Shown: positions 16,800 through 24,232 of the stretch, piece after piece
Layout of the letters: each line of letters starts with the position of its first letter
Numbering within the stretch: position 1 is the first letter of the stretch
Assembly: GCA_024235655.1 (NCBI GenBank)
Contig: JACKLY010000007.1
Coordinates: forward strand, 1 to 64,000
From: Zoogloeaceae bacterium
GTDB lineage: Bacteria; Pseudomonadota; Gammaproteobacteria; Burkholderiales; Rhodocyclaceae
DNA: 64,000 nt
Reading direction: 5' to 3'
Translations under genes and position numbers: made by a program
Notes under the pieces: generated by a model
What the model was told of the DNA's origin: nothing
Database searches by the model: none
The model's input: the letters and a program-made list of their open reading frames with translations, nothing else

Positions 16800-17473
16800 C
16801 GAAGAGATCTCACCAAGGTTTTACGCTTACCGAACTGGCCATCGTGCTGGTCATTGTCGGTTTGCTTTTGACCACATTGATGCCGTCACTTACCGTGCAG
16901 ACCGATCTCAAACATTACAACGAGACGACACAAGTCATCAATGAGGCTCGCGATGCGTTGATCGGTTACGCCATGACCCATACGGCTAGCGATGGCAAGC
17001 CCTACTTGCCATGCCCGGCAGCAGACGACAGCGGGATAGAAGCAACGCGTACCGCAGGCGCATGCCCCGCGGAGGAAGGGCGTTTCCCTTGGAGCACACT
17101 GGGCGTGGCTCGCTGGGATAGCTGGAACAATCGTATCCGTTACCGTGTTCGCTCCACCTACACCAATAGCACAAACGGGTTCACCCTGAGTTCTGCCGGC
17201 ACCTTCCGTGTCTGCGAAGATGCCGCCTGCACAATCGTTATTGCTTCAACTCTCCCCGTGGTCCTGCTCTCCCACGGGAAAAATGGACTTGGCGCCTTCA
17301 ATTCCGCAGGCGGCACCAATACAGCGCCTACTGGTACTGACGAACTGGAAAATTCGGATAACGACACCGATTTCGTCAGTCACTCACCCACCAGTGACTT
17401 TGACGATAGCGTTGCCTGGCTTCCGGCAACGATCCTCTTTAACCGCATGATTGCGGCAGGACGCCTTCCCTGA
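16796..17473 (+). CDS. type IV prepilin-like protein (canonical leader)
   Basis: A 225-residue prepilin with a textbook class III signal: MTKRSHQG before FTLTELAIVLVIVGLLLTTLM, with Glu at +5. The start is a GTG inside a GTGA overlap with the upstream pseudopilin gene. After the helix come EARDALIGYA, YLPCP, a second Cys (GACP) and GRFPWSTLG, the same ectodomain series as its upstream neighbour, so the two cysteines probably form a disulfide. A third and fourth Cys occur in FRVCEDAACTIV. It could be the main subunit of a short pseudopilus or a minor pilin. It is larger than typical MshA pilins and ends the locus. Confidence 0.88.
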   Translation: MTKRSHQGFTLTELAIVLVIVGLLLTTLMPSLTVQTDLKHYNETTQVINEARDALIGYAMTHTASDGKPYLPCPAADDSGIEATRTAGACPAEEGRFPWSTLGVARWDSWNNRIRYRVRSTYTNSTNGFTLSSAGTFRVCEDAACTIVIASTLPVVLLSHGKNGLGAFNSAGGTNTAPTGTDELENSDNDTDFVSHSPTSDFDDSVAWLPATILFNRMIAAGRLP

Positions 17474-17496
17474 GCAAGTTAAAGGTCGACAAGCCT

Positions 17497-17524
17497 TTGA
17501 CTCGGCTATAAAAATCCGTATAAT
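17497..17524 (+). promoter_or_regulatory. sigma-70 promoter of rplU
   Basis: A -35 box TTGACT (17497-17502) and a perfect -10 TATAAT (17519-17524) are separated by 16 bases, about 40 bases before the rplU start. A GGAG ribosome site lies at 17553-17556. This should drive rplU-rpmA. Confidence 0.85.
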
Positions 17525-17562
17525 GCGCGGTTCTTCGTTTCACGTTTTGTATGGAGTCCAAC

Positions 17563-17874
17563 ATGTACGCGGTCATAAAAACCGGAGGCAAGCAGTATCG
17601 TGTTGCCGCTGGTGAAAAACTTAAAGTAGAACAGATACCGGCGGACGTTGGCGCAGAAATCACGCTTGACCAGATCCTGATGGTAGGTGAAGGCGAGTCG
17701 GTGAAGATCGGCGCCCCGCTCGTTTCCGGAGCAACTGTAACAGCCACCGTGCTGGCACAGGGTCGTCACGACAAGATCAAGATCTTCAAGATGCGTCGCC
17801 GCAAGCACTATCAGAAGCATCAGGGTCATCGTCAGAACTACACCGAACTGCGCATTGTCGCGATCAACGCGTAA
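17563..17874 (+). CDS. rplU: 50S ribosomal protein L21
   Basis: A 103-residue L21 protein, the normal length. It begins MYAVIKTGGKQYRV and contains the conserved C-terminal RNA-binding block KIFKMRRRKHYQKHQGHRQNYTELRI. L21 binds 23S rRNA in the large subunit. The ATG at 17563 follows GGAG at six bases; an in-frame ATG 12 bases earlier overlaps the ribosome site itself. It is first in the rplU-rpmA pair behind a strong promoter. Confidence 0.98.
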   Translation: MYAVIKTGGKQYRVAAGEKLKVEQIPADVGAEITLDQILMVGEGESVKIGAPLVSGATVTATVLAQGRHDKIKIFKMRRRKHYQKHQGHRQNYTELRIVAINA

Positions 17875-17900
17875 GCGCAAGCTAAGCAAGGAGTCGAAAC

Positions 17901-18161
17901 ATGGCACACAAAAAAGCTGGCGGTAGTTCACGTAACGGCCGCGATTCAGAATCGAAACGACTTGGCGTAAAGCGCTACGGTGGTCAGCTGGTTCTCGCCG
18001 GCAACATCATTGTTCGCCAGCGTGGCACCGAGTTCCACCCGGGTGAAAACGTCGGCATCGGCAAGGATCACACGCTGTTCGCACTGGTTGAAGGTCGCGT
18101 TCAGTTTGCCGTCAAGGGCGCTCAGCGTCGCCGTACGGTGAGCATTATTCCCGCAGCCTGA
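17901..18161 (+). CDS. rpmA: 50S ribosomal protein L27
   Basis: An 86-residue L27 protein. The N-terminus AHKKAGGSSRNGRDSESKRLGVKRYGGQ is the conserved tail that reaches the peptidyl-transferase centre. The gene has AAGGAG seven bases before the start. There is no Firmicutes-style cleavable extension. A strong intrinsic terminator follows 29 bases after the stop. Confidence 0.98.
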   Translation: MAHKKAGGSSRNGRDSESKRLGVKRYGGQLVLAGNIIVRQRGTEFHPGENVGIGKDHTLFALVEGRVQFAVKGAQRRRTVSIIPAA

Positions 18162-18190
18162 TTAACGGCGTGGTCACACGCAAAGCAGAA

Positions 18191-18220
18191 AAAGCCCTAT
18201 CCTTGCGATAGGGCTTTTTT
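18191..18220 (+). terminator. intrinsic terminator between rpmA and obgE
   Basis: An 11-bp perfect stem (18191-18201 with 18207-18217), a five-base loop CTTGC and a run of six T. It separates the ribosomal protein genes from obgE, whose start is only 18 bases further on, so it may act as a partial terminator that lowers expression of obgE-proB. Confidence 0.9.
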
Positions 18221-18238
18221 GTTACTGAAGGACGCATC

Positions 18239-19315
18239 ATGAAATTCATCGACGAAGCCAAAATATACGTAGCGGCTGGCGACGGCGGCAACGGCATGGC
18301 TTCGTTCCGCCGGGAGAAATACATCCCCAAAGGCGGCCCGAATGGCGGCGATGGCGGGCGCGGTGGCAACGTTTTTGTTGTTGCCGACTGCAATATCAAT
18401 ACATTGATCGACTACCGCTACACGCGCAAATTTCTTGCCCAGCGGGGGGAAAACGGCGGCACAGCGGATTGCTACGGCAAGGGTGGCGAGGACATCATCC
18501 TGCGCATGCCTGTCGGCACGGTCATCAGCGACACCGCCAGCGGCGAGATCATTGCCGACCTCGACGCCAACGGCAAATCGGTCATGATCGCCAAGGGCGG
18601 TCGCGGCGGCCTCGGCAACATTCACTTCAAGTCCAGCGTCAACCGCGCGCCGCGCCAGTGCACCAAGGGCGAACCGGGCGAGGAGCTTGATCTCAAGCTG
18701 GAACTCCGGGTGCTGGCCGATGTAGGTCTGCTCGGCTTGCCGAATGCCGGCAAGAGCACCTTCATTCGCGCCGTCTCGGCGGCCAAGCCGAAAGTGGCAG
18801 ACTACCCCTTCACAACACTCCACCCGAATCTGGGCGTTGTACGTGTGGACGAAAACAAGAGCTTTGTCATTGCCGACGTACCGGGCCTGATCGAGGGCGC
18901 AGCCGACGGTGCCGGCCTCGGTATCCGATTCCTCAAACATCTGGCGCGCACCCGCCTGCTGCTGCACATTGTGGATCTTGCCCCCCCCGATCCGGAGGCC
19001 GATCCGGTGCACGATGCCCGGGCAATTGTCGCCGAGCTTGAGAAATACAGCCCCGAACTTGCTGCCAAACCACGCTGGCTGATTTTGAACAAGCTGGATC
19101 TGATTCCTGAAGAGGAGCGCGAAGCGCGCATTGCCGCTTTCCTCAAGGCCTACGATCACCAAGACCGCTGGTTCGGCATTGCCGCCATCAGTGGTGACGG
19201 CTGCCGGCCTGTCGTCTATGCCATTTATGATGCTTTGCAGTCTTTGACGCCGCCTGTGACAAGCGAACAGGAAGACGAGACTACCGACCAAGAACCAAAT
19301 TTCAACGAAGAATGA
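18239..19315 (+). CDS. obgE: Obg family GTPase ObgE/CgtA
   Basis: A 358-residue GTPase involved in 50S assembly and stress control. The Obg domain occupies about 1-158 with its glycine-rich loops (GDGGNGMASFRREK, GGPNGGDGGRGG, GGRGGLGN). The G domain has G1 GLPNAGKST, G2 in PFTTLHPNLG, G3 DVPGL and G4 NKLD. The C-terminus is a short acidic tail (EQEDETTDQEPNFNEE) as in proteobacterial ObgE. AAGGA precedes the ATG. Four-base ATGA overlap with proB. The order rplU-rpmA-obgE-proB is common in betaproteobacteria. Confidence 0.97.
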   Translation: MKFIDEAKIYVAAGDGGNGMASFRREKYIPKGGPNGGDGGRGGNVFVVADCNINTLIDYRYTRKFLAQRGENGGTADCYGKGGEDIILRMPVGTVISDTASGEIIADLDANGKSVMIAKGGRGGLGNIHFKSSVNRAPRQCTKGEPGEELDLKLELRVLADVGLLGLPNAGKSTFIRAVSAAKPKVADYPFTTLHPNLGVVRVDENKSFVIADVPGLIEGAADGAGLGIRFLKHLARTRLLLHIVDLAPPDPEADPVHDARAIVAELEKYSPELAAKPRWLILNKLDLIPEEEREARIAAFLKAYDHQDRWFGIAAISGDGCRPVVYAIYDALQSLTPPVTSEQEDETTDQEPNFNEE

Positions 19316-20433
19316 ACCCGACTCGCCTTGCTGCTTCACGCCGCCTTGTCGTCAAGGTTGGCTCCGCACTGGTTACCAACAACGGCACAGGACTCGATCT
19401 TTCCGCCATTAATGAATGGGCGCGGCAGATTGCTGCATTACGTGCCTTGCGTAAAGAGGTGGTGCTTGTTTCCTCAGGCGCCATTGCCTGTGGCATGCAG
19501 CGACTTGGCTGGACTAAGCGTCCGCATGCCGTTCATGAACTGCAGGCAGCAGCAGCCGTCGGGCAGATGGGGCTGGCACAGGTGTACGAACGCGCTTTCG
19601 CGGCTCACGGCCTCGCCACCGCCCAGGTACTGCTGACGCACGACGACCTGGCCGACCGCAAGCGCTATCTGAATGCACGGTCCACGATCATCACCCTGCT
19701 TCAACTGGGTGTGGTACCGATCATCAACGAAAACGACACCGTCGTTACCGACGAGATCAAGTTTGGCGACAATGACACCCTGGGTGCCCTGGTCGCCAAC
19801 CTGGTTGAAGCCGAGGCGCTGATCATCCTCACCGATCAGCCGGGTTTATACACGGCAGATCCACGCAAGGATGCAACCGCCACCCTGATCAGCGAAGCCA
19901 TAGCTGGAGAAACACGGCTGGAAACCATGGCCGGCGGCGCTGGCTCGTCTATCGGCAAGGGCGGCATGATCACCAAGGTGCTTGCTGCCAAACGTGCGGC
20001 ACGCAGCGGCGCACACACCGCCATTGCCAGCGGCAATGAACCCGATGTCATGCCGCGGCTGGCAGCAGGAGAGTCGATTGGCACCCTGTTGATCGCCCAG
20101 ACTCAGCCGCTTGCCGCCCGCAAGCAATGGCTGGCAGATCATCTGCAACTGACCGGAAAGCTGGTACTGGACGCTGGCGCAGTCAAAGCCCTGCGTGAAG
20201 GGCGCAGCCTATTGCCGGTGGGAATCAAGAACGTGATCGGCGAGTTCGAACGCGGCGCGGCTGTGGCCTGCGTTTCCATCGAAGGTGAAGAACTTGCCCG
20301 TGGCCTGGTCAACTACCCCGCCAACGAAACCCGGCGTATTGCCGGAAAACCCTCAAGCAGCATCGAAACCATACTCGGCTACATCGACGAGCCGGAACTC
20401 ATTCACCGCGACAATCTGATTCTGGTCGGCTGA
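19312..20433 (+). CDS. proB: glutamate 5-kinase
   Basis: A 373-residue enzyme that phosphorylates glutamate in the first step of proline synthesis. The amino-acid kinase domain shows RRLVVKVGSALVT at the start, SSGAIACGMQRLG, INENDTVVTDEIKFGDNDTLGALVA and the loop GAGSSIGKGGMITKVLAAKRAARSG. A C-terminal PUA domain (about 280-365) contains LLPVGIKNVIGEFERGAAVACV. Full length for the two-domain form. Translationally coupled to obgE by an ATGA overlap; a strong terminator follows. Confidence 0.97.
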   Translation: MNPTRLAASRRLVVKVGSALVTNNGTGLDLSAINEWARQIAALRALRKEVVLVSSGAIACGMQRLGWTKRPHAVHELQAAAAVGQMGLAQVYERAFAAHGLATAQVLLTHDDLADRKRYLNARSTIITLLQLGVVPIINENDTVVTDEIKFGDNDTLGALVANLVEAEALIILTDQPGLYTADPRKDATATLISEAIAGETRLETMAGGAGSSIGKGGMITKVLAAKRAARSGAHTAIASGNEPDVMPRLAAGESIGTLLIAQTQPLAARKQWLADHLQLTGKLVLDAGAVKALREGRSLLPVGIKNVIGEFERGAAVACVSIEGEELARGLVNYPANETRRIAGKPSSSIETILGYIDEPELIHRDNLILVG

Positions 20434-20488
20434 GGTAGTTCGGCTTCAGCCGAATACCTGCTTTTCCAAAGTACGCTGATCTAAAAAC

Positions 20489-20516
20489 AAAACGGGCGCC
20501 GAAGCGCCCGTTTTTT
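20489..20516. terminator. bidirectional intrinsic terminator between proB and the porin gene
   Basis: An 11-bp perfect stem (20489-20499 with 20504-20514), tetraloop CGAA, with T runs on the plus side and an A-rich flank on the other. It lies between convergent proB (plus) and the porin gene (minus) and can serve both. Confidence 0.92.
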
Positions 20517-20538
20517 CGTTTAACTGACTAAAGTCAGA

Positions 20539-21651
20539 TTAGAACGAGTGGGTGATACCAGCGGCAAAGGTGTTGTTCTTCTCACCGATTGCACTTGTGT
20601 TAGCAACACCACCAGCAGCAACGAGGGCGTTACGATCGTTGTCGACAACAGTGTAGGTGGTGTACAGCGAGGTACGCTTCGACAGGGTGTGAACGTAGCC
20701 AACTGCGTAGGCCTTGGAGCCACCGGCATTGTTACGATCCCAGTCCATGTCAGCATAGCTGGCAACAACCTTGCCATTGCCGAAGACCGGAACCTGAACG
20801 CCAACCGACCATGTGTCGTTGCCACCTTCGTTAGCCGAAGTGCCGTTGTTGTCGTTCTGATCCTGGTAGGTTGCGAAGACCTTGGCAATCTTGAAGTCAT
20901 ACGATCCACCAAGCAGCCACTCGTTCACGCTGTCCTGCGTTGCCGGAATCTGGCCGGAAGCAGTTGCAACCGACAGACGGGACTGATAAACGGCATCCAA
21001 GTTCAGCGGGCCGTTGGCATAGTTCAGGCCAGCGCCGAACATGCCGTTGTCGCCTTGGCTGATGCCATCGGCAGTCGAACCACCCGACTCACCAAACGCG
21101 TAGATACCGCGAGCGGTCAGACCCGACCAGGTCGGCGAGGTGTAGGTTACCGAGTTGTTCCAACGAGCAGCCGAAGCAGCAATGATGGTGTTGCCGGCAG
21201 CGGCATTCAGGACGGCCAGCGGCGAAGCAACGGCCGATGCCATCAGTGCGTCATTCTTGGCTTGTGCATAGAAGCCCGGTGCGTACTGACGACCCAGAGC
21301 AACAGTACCCAGCTTGGCAGAACTCAGACCAACCCAAGTCTGACGTGACTGGAGAGCACCAGCACTACCCAGCGTCGAATTTACATCGTTAGCGAGTGCG
21401 TACTCAAGGGTGAAAACAGCCTTCAGGCCATTACCCAGAGCTTCTTCGCCCTTGAAGCCGATACGCGAACCAGCCATCACACCGGAATTGATACCGCTGA
21501 AGTTGGCGTTTTTCCGGGCCGTGCCAGCACGATCGCCGGTCGAGTTAACATAAGCTGCATCAACGATACCGTAGATGGTGACGTTGGACTGGGCGAAAGC
21601 AGCGCCCGAAACCAGACCGGCAACTGCCAGTGCGATTACTTTCTTTTGCAT
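20539..21651 (-). CDS. outer-membrane general porin (trimeric beta-barrel)
   Basis: A 370-residue porin of the betaproteobacterial (Neisseria/Burkholderia/OmpC-like) family. The signal peptide is MQKKVIALAVAGLVSGAAFA. The first strand is QSNVTIYGIVDAAYV, followed by SRIGFKGEEALGNGLKAVFTLEY and the loop-3 region after TWVGLSSAKLGTVALGRQYAPG. It ends in a terminal strand with the BAM-recognised C-terminal Phe (FAAGITHSF). The ribosome site AGAGGAG is strong and codon choice is markedly biased, suggesting high expression. It is monocistronic between two hairpins. Substrate specificity cannot be read. Confidence 0.95.
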   Translation of the reverse strand: MQKKVIALAVAGLVSGAAFAQSNVTIYGIVDAAYVNSTGDRAGTARKNANFSGINSGVMAGSRIGFKGEEALGNGLKAVFTLEYALANDVNSTLGSAGALQSRQTWVGLSSAKLGTVALGRQYAPGFYAQAKNDALMASAVASPLAVLNAAAGNTIIAASAARWNNSVTYTSPTWSGLTARGIYAFGESGGSTADGISQGDNGMFGAGLNYANGPLNLDAVYQSRLSVATASGQIPATQDSVNEWLLGGSYDFKIAKVFATYQDQNDNNGTSANEGGNDTWSVGVQVPVFGNGKVVASYADMDWDRNNAGGSKAYAVGYVHTLSKRTSLYTTYTVVDNDRNALVAAGGVANTSAIGEKNNTFAAGITHSF

Positions 21652-21795
21652 TGTGAATCTCCTCTAGGTTTGAGATCGGCGGATTAGCGAACTAGCCCAC
21701 CAAGCTGAGCCTCTCGAATACGAGAAGTTGGAAGGATTGTGGCAAACGACCTATTGCAGGGCAACCTTGACGGCACTTTTTCGCCGTCATGCCAG

Positions 21796-21825
21796 CCGGT
21801 TTGTTGCACAGACGCAACAAACCGG
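21796..21825 (-). terminator. hairpin downstream of trpC, possible terminator
   Basis: A 12-bp perfect inverted repeat (21796-21807 with 21814-21825) and six-base loop, starting six bases after the trpC stop. No T run follows on the trpC strand, so it may act as a 3' stabilising or Rho-assisted terminator structure. A smaller GACGGC/GCCGTC hairpin lies just beyond (21769-21788). The remaining bases up to the porin start hold a strong ribosome site for the porin; its promoter boxes are only weakly recognisable. Confidence 0.5.
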
Positions 21826-21830
21826 AGCAA

Positions 21831-22622
21831 TCAGTCGCCAAACAAGGCAGCAAGGGCGTCGCCGGGCTGTGGGGCACGCATGAAAGTCTCCCCGACAAGG
21901 AAGGTGTTCACCTGGTTTTGTCGCATCAGCACGACATCCGCTGCGGCCAGAATGCCACTTTCGGTAACCACCAGTTTTTCCGAAGGGATGCGCGGCAGGA
22001 GATCCAGCGTATTCTTCAGGCTGACTTCAAAAGTGCGCAGGTTGCGGTTATTGATGCCAAGCAACGGGGTTTTCAATTGCAGCGCCGCATCCAGCTCAAC
22101 GGCGTCATGCACCTCGACCAGCACTGACATGCCGAGGCTGAAAGCAATAGCCTCGAACTCCTGCATTTGCTGAAGACTGAGAGCTGAGACGATAAGCAGG
22201 ATGGCGTCTGCCCCCATGGCACGGGCTTCGAATACCTGATACGGGTCAACCAGAAAATCCTTGCGCAGCACCGGCAGCGAGCAGGCCGCACGCGCAGCCT
22301 GCAGATATTCGGGCGCGCCCTGAAAATACTGGCGATCAGTAAGCACCGACAAACAGGCAGCGCCATGCTGTTCATAGCTGCGGGCAATGTCGGCCGGCTC
22401 GAAGTCGGCGCGCAAAATACCCTTGGACGGGCTTGCTTTCTTGATTTCTGCGATGACCGCCGGCTTGCCGGCAGCCACCCGTGATTTCAGGGCGCCGGCA
22501 AAATCCCGGGCTGGTGCCTGTGCTTCAGCCTCGGCACGGACAAGCGTCAAGGGTTTTCCTGCGGCGGCGACAGCCACTTCCTCATGCTTCGTCGCGAGGA
22601 TCTTCTTGAGAATATCGCTCAT
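21831..22622 (-). CDS. trpC: indole-3-glycerol-phosphate synthase
   Basis: A 263-residue TIM-barrel enzyme that closes the indole ring in tryptophan synthesis. Visible are VIAEIKKASPSKGILR (catalytic Lys/Glu strand), SVLTDRQYFQG, LRKDFLVDPYQV, GADAILLIVSAL, GINNRNLRTFEV and VTESGI. The start is the ATG in the ATGA overlap with trpD; an ATG 18 bases upstream would lie inside trpD and lacks a good ribosome site. It is monofunctional, not fused to TrpF. Last gene of trpEGDC. Confidence 0.97.
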   Translation of the reverse strand: MSDILKKILATKHEEVAVAAAGKPLTLVRAEAEAQAPARDFAGALKSRVAAGKPAVIAEIKKASPSKGILRADFEPADIARSYEQHGAACLSVLTDRQYFQGAPEYLQAARAACSLPVLRKDFLVDPYQVFEARAMGADAILLIVSALSLQQMQEFEAIAFSLGMSVLVEVHDAVELDAALQLKTPLLGINNRNLRTFEVSLKNTLDLLPRIPSEKLVVTESGILAAADVVLMRQNQVNTFLVGETFMRAPQPGDALAALFGD

Positions 22623-23653
22623 GAAAATCTCTTCGTGCAAGAAACAAAGGCATCGACCTTGGCCCGTGCCGCCCCTGAGGCGATGGCCTCGAATGCCAGG
22701 TTGACGCCATCAATCAGCGTTTCGGCACAACCAGCCACATAGAGGCTGGCACCGGCATTCAACGCCACAATGTCGCGCGCGGCACCGGGCTTGTTCTCCA
22801 GCGCCCCGAGCAACACGGACTTGGACTCCTCGATATTGGCCACGCGCAGCACTTTCGGGTCATGCACCGCCAGATTGAACTGTTCGGGGTGCACCACATA
22901 TTCATCGATCCGCCCGTCCTTCAATTCGCCGACCAATGTCTCGCCGGAAATCGAGATTTCGTCCAGCCCTTCCCGGCCGAATACGGTCAGCGCCCGCTGG
23001 CTGCCCAAACGCTGCAACACCCGCACCTGGATACCGACCAGATCGGGATGAAAAACACCCATGACCTGATGCGGCGCGCTGGCCGGGTTGGTCAGCGGTC
23101 CGAGGATATTGAAAATGGTACGTACGCCGAGTTCCCTGCGCACAGGCGCGGCGTGCTTCATGGCGCTGTGGTGATTGGGGGCGAACATGAAACCGACGCC
23201 GGTTTCGTCGATGCAGGCACCGACCTGCTCTGGTGTCAGGTTAATGTTGGCACCCAGCGCCTCGAGCACGTCAGCACTGCCCGACTGCGAGGACACCGAG
23301 CGGCCACCATGCTTGGCGACTCGCGCCCCGGCTGCCGCTGCAACGAACATCGCGGTGGTCGAGATATTGAAGGTGTGGGCACCATCACCGCCGGTGCCGC
23401 AGGTATCAACCAACCTTGAGCTGTCCTTGACCAGCACCTTGGTCGACAGTTCGCGCATCACCTGCGCTGCTGCCGCCACTTCGCCAATGGTTTCCTTCTT
23501 GACACGCAATCCAGTGATGATCGCCGCAATGAGCACGGGTGAGACTTCTCCGCCCATGATCTGACGCATCAGTGACACCATTTCGTCGTGAAAGATCTCG
23601 CGATGATCGATGACTCGGGAAAGTGCTTCCTGTGGGGTAAAACTATGGCTCAT
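22619..23653 (-). CDS. trpD: anthranilate phosphoribosyltransferase
   Basis: A 344-residue enzyme joining anthranilate to PRPP. The N-terminal helices include MRQIMGGEVSPVLIAAIITGLRVKKETIGEVAAA. The PRPP-binding loop is DTCGTGGDGAHTFNIST, followed by KHGGRSVSSQSGSADVLEALG and FNILGPLTNPA. Normal length and not fused to TrpG. Four-base overlaps (ATGA) at both ends couple it to trpG and trpC. Confidence 0.97.
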   Translation of the reverse strand: MSHSFTPQEALSRVIDHREIFHDEMVSLMRQIMGGEVSPVLIAAIITGLRVKKETIGEVAAAAQVMRELSTKVLVKDSSRLVDTCGTGGDGAHTFNISTTAMFVAAAAGARVAKHGGRSVSSQSGSADVLEALGANINLTPEQVGACIDETGVGFMFAPNHHSAMKHAAPVRRELGVRTIFNILGPLTNPASAPHQVMGVFHPDLVGIQVRVLQRLGSQRALTVFGREGLDEISISGETLVGELKDGRIDEYVVHPEQFNLAVHDPKVLRVANIEESKSVLLGALENKPGAARDIVALNAGASLYVAGCAETLIDGVNLAFEAIASGAARAKVDAFVSCTKRFS

Positions 23654-24222
23654 CGCGCATGCTCCTCAAGAAAGTTTTTCAGCAGATCGTGGCCGCACTC
23701 GGTCAGGATCGATTCCGGGTGGAACTGCACCCCCTCGACAGGCAGTGTCTTGTGGCGCACGCCCATGATCTCGCCATCCTCGGTCCAGGCGGTGATGTCA
23801 AGGCAATCCGGGAGCGACTCACGCTCAATGGCCAGCGAATGGTAGCGGGTACAGGTCAGCGGATTCGGCAGGCCGCGGAAAACGCCGACATCCTTGTGCT
23901 GCACCGGCGAGGTCTTGCCGTGCATCAGTTGCCGGGCATGCACGATGCGCCCGCCGAAAGCCTCGCCGATCGACTGGTGACCGAGACAGACGCCAAGCAG
24001 CGGGATCTTGCCGGCAAATTCGCGTATTGCCGCCAGCGAGATGCCGGCCTGTGCCGGCGCACACGGCCCCGGTGAAATCACCAGATACTCGGGCTTGAGA
24101 CGAGCAATTTCGGCAATCGAAATCGCATCATTGCGGAACACCCTCACCTCCTGACCCAACTCGCCAAAGTACTGGACGATGTTGTAGGTAAAGGAGTCAT
24201 AGTTATCGATCATCAGCAACAT
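23650..24222 (-). CDS. trpG: anthranilate synthase glutaminase subunit (TrpG/PabA)
   Basis: A 190-residue class I glutamine amidotransferase. It starts MLLMIDNYDSFTYNIVQYF and carries the oxyanion block ISPGPCAPAQAG, the nucleophile in GVCLGHQSIGEAFGG and the His-Glu pair in GVQFHPESILTE. It supplies ammonia to TrpE; in many bacteria the same subunit also serves PabB. The frame is open far upstream inside trpE, but the ATG at 24222, preceded by GAGGG, gives the correct family start. Ten bases after the trpE stop. Confidence 0.97.
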   Translation of the reverse strand: MLLMIDNYDSFTYNIVQYFGELGQEVRVFRNDAISIAEIARLKPEYLVISPGPCAPAQAGISLAAIREFAGKIPLLGVCLGHQSIGEAFGGRIVHARQLMHGKTSPVQHKDVGVFRGLPNPLTCTRYHSLAIERESLPDCLDITAWTEDGEIMGVRHKTLPVEGVQFHPESILTECGHDLLKNFLEEHAR

Positions 24223-24232
24223 GGCATCACCC

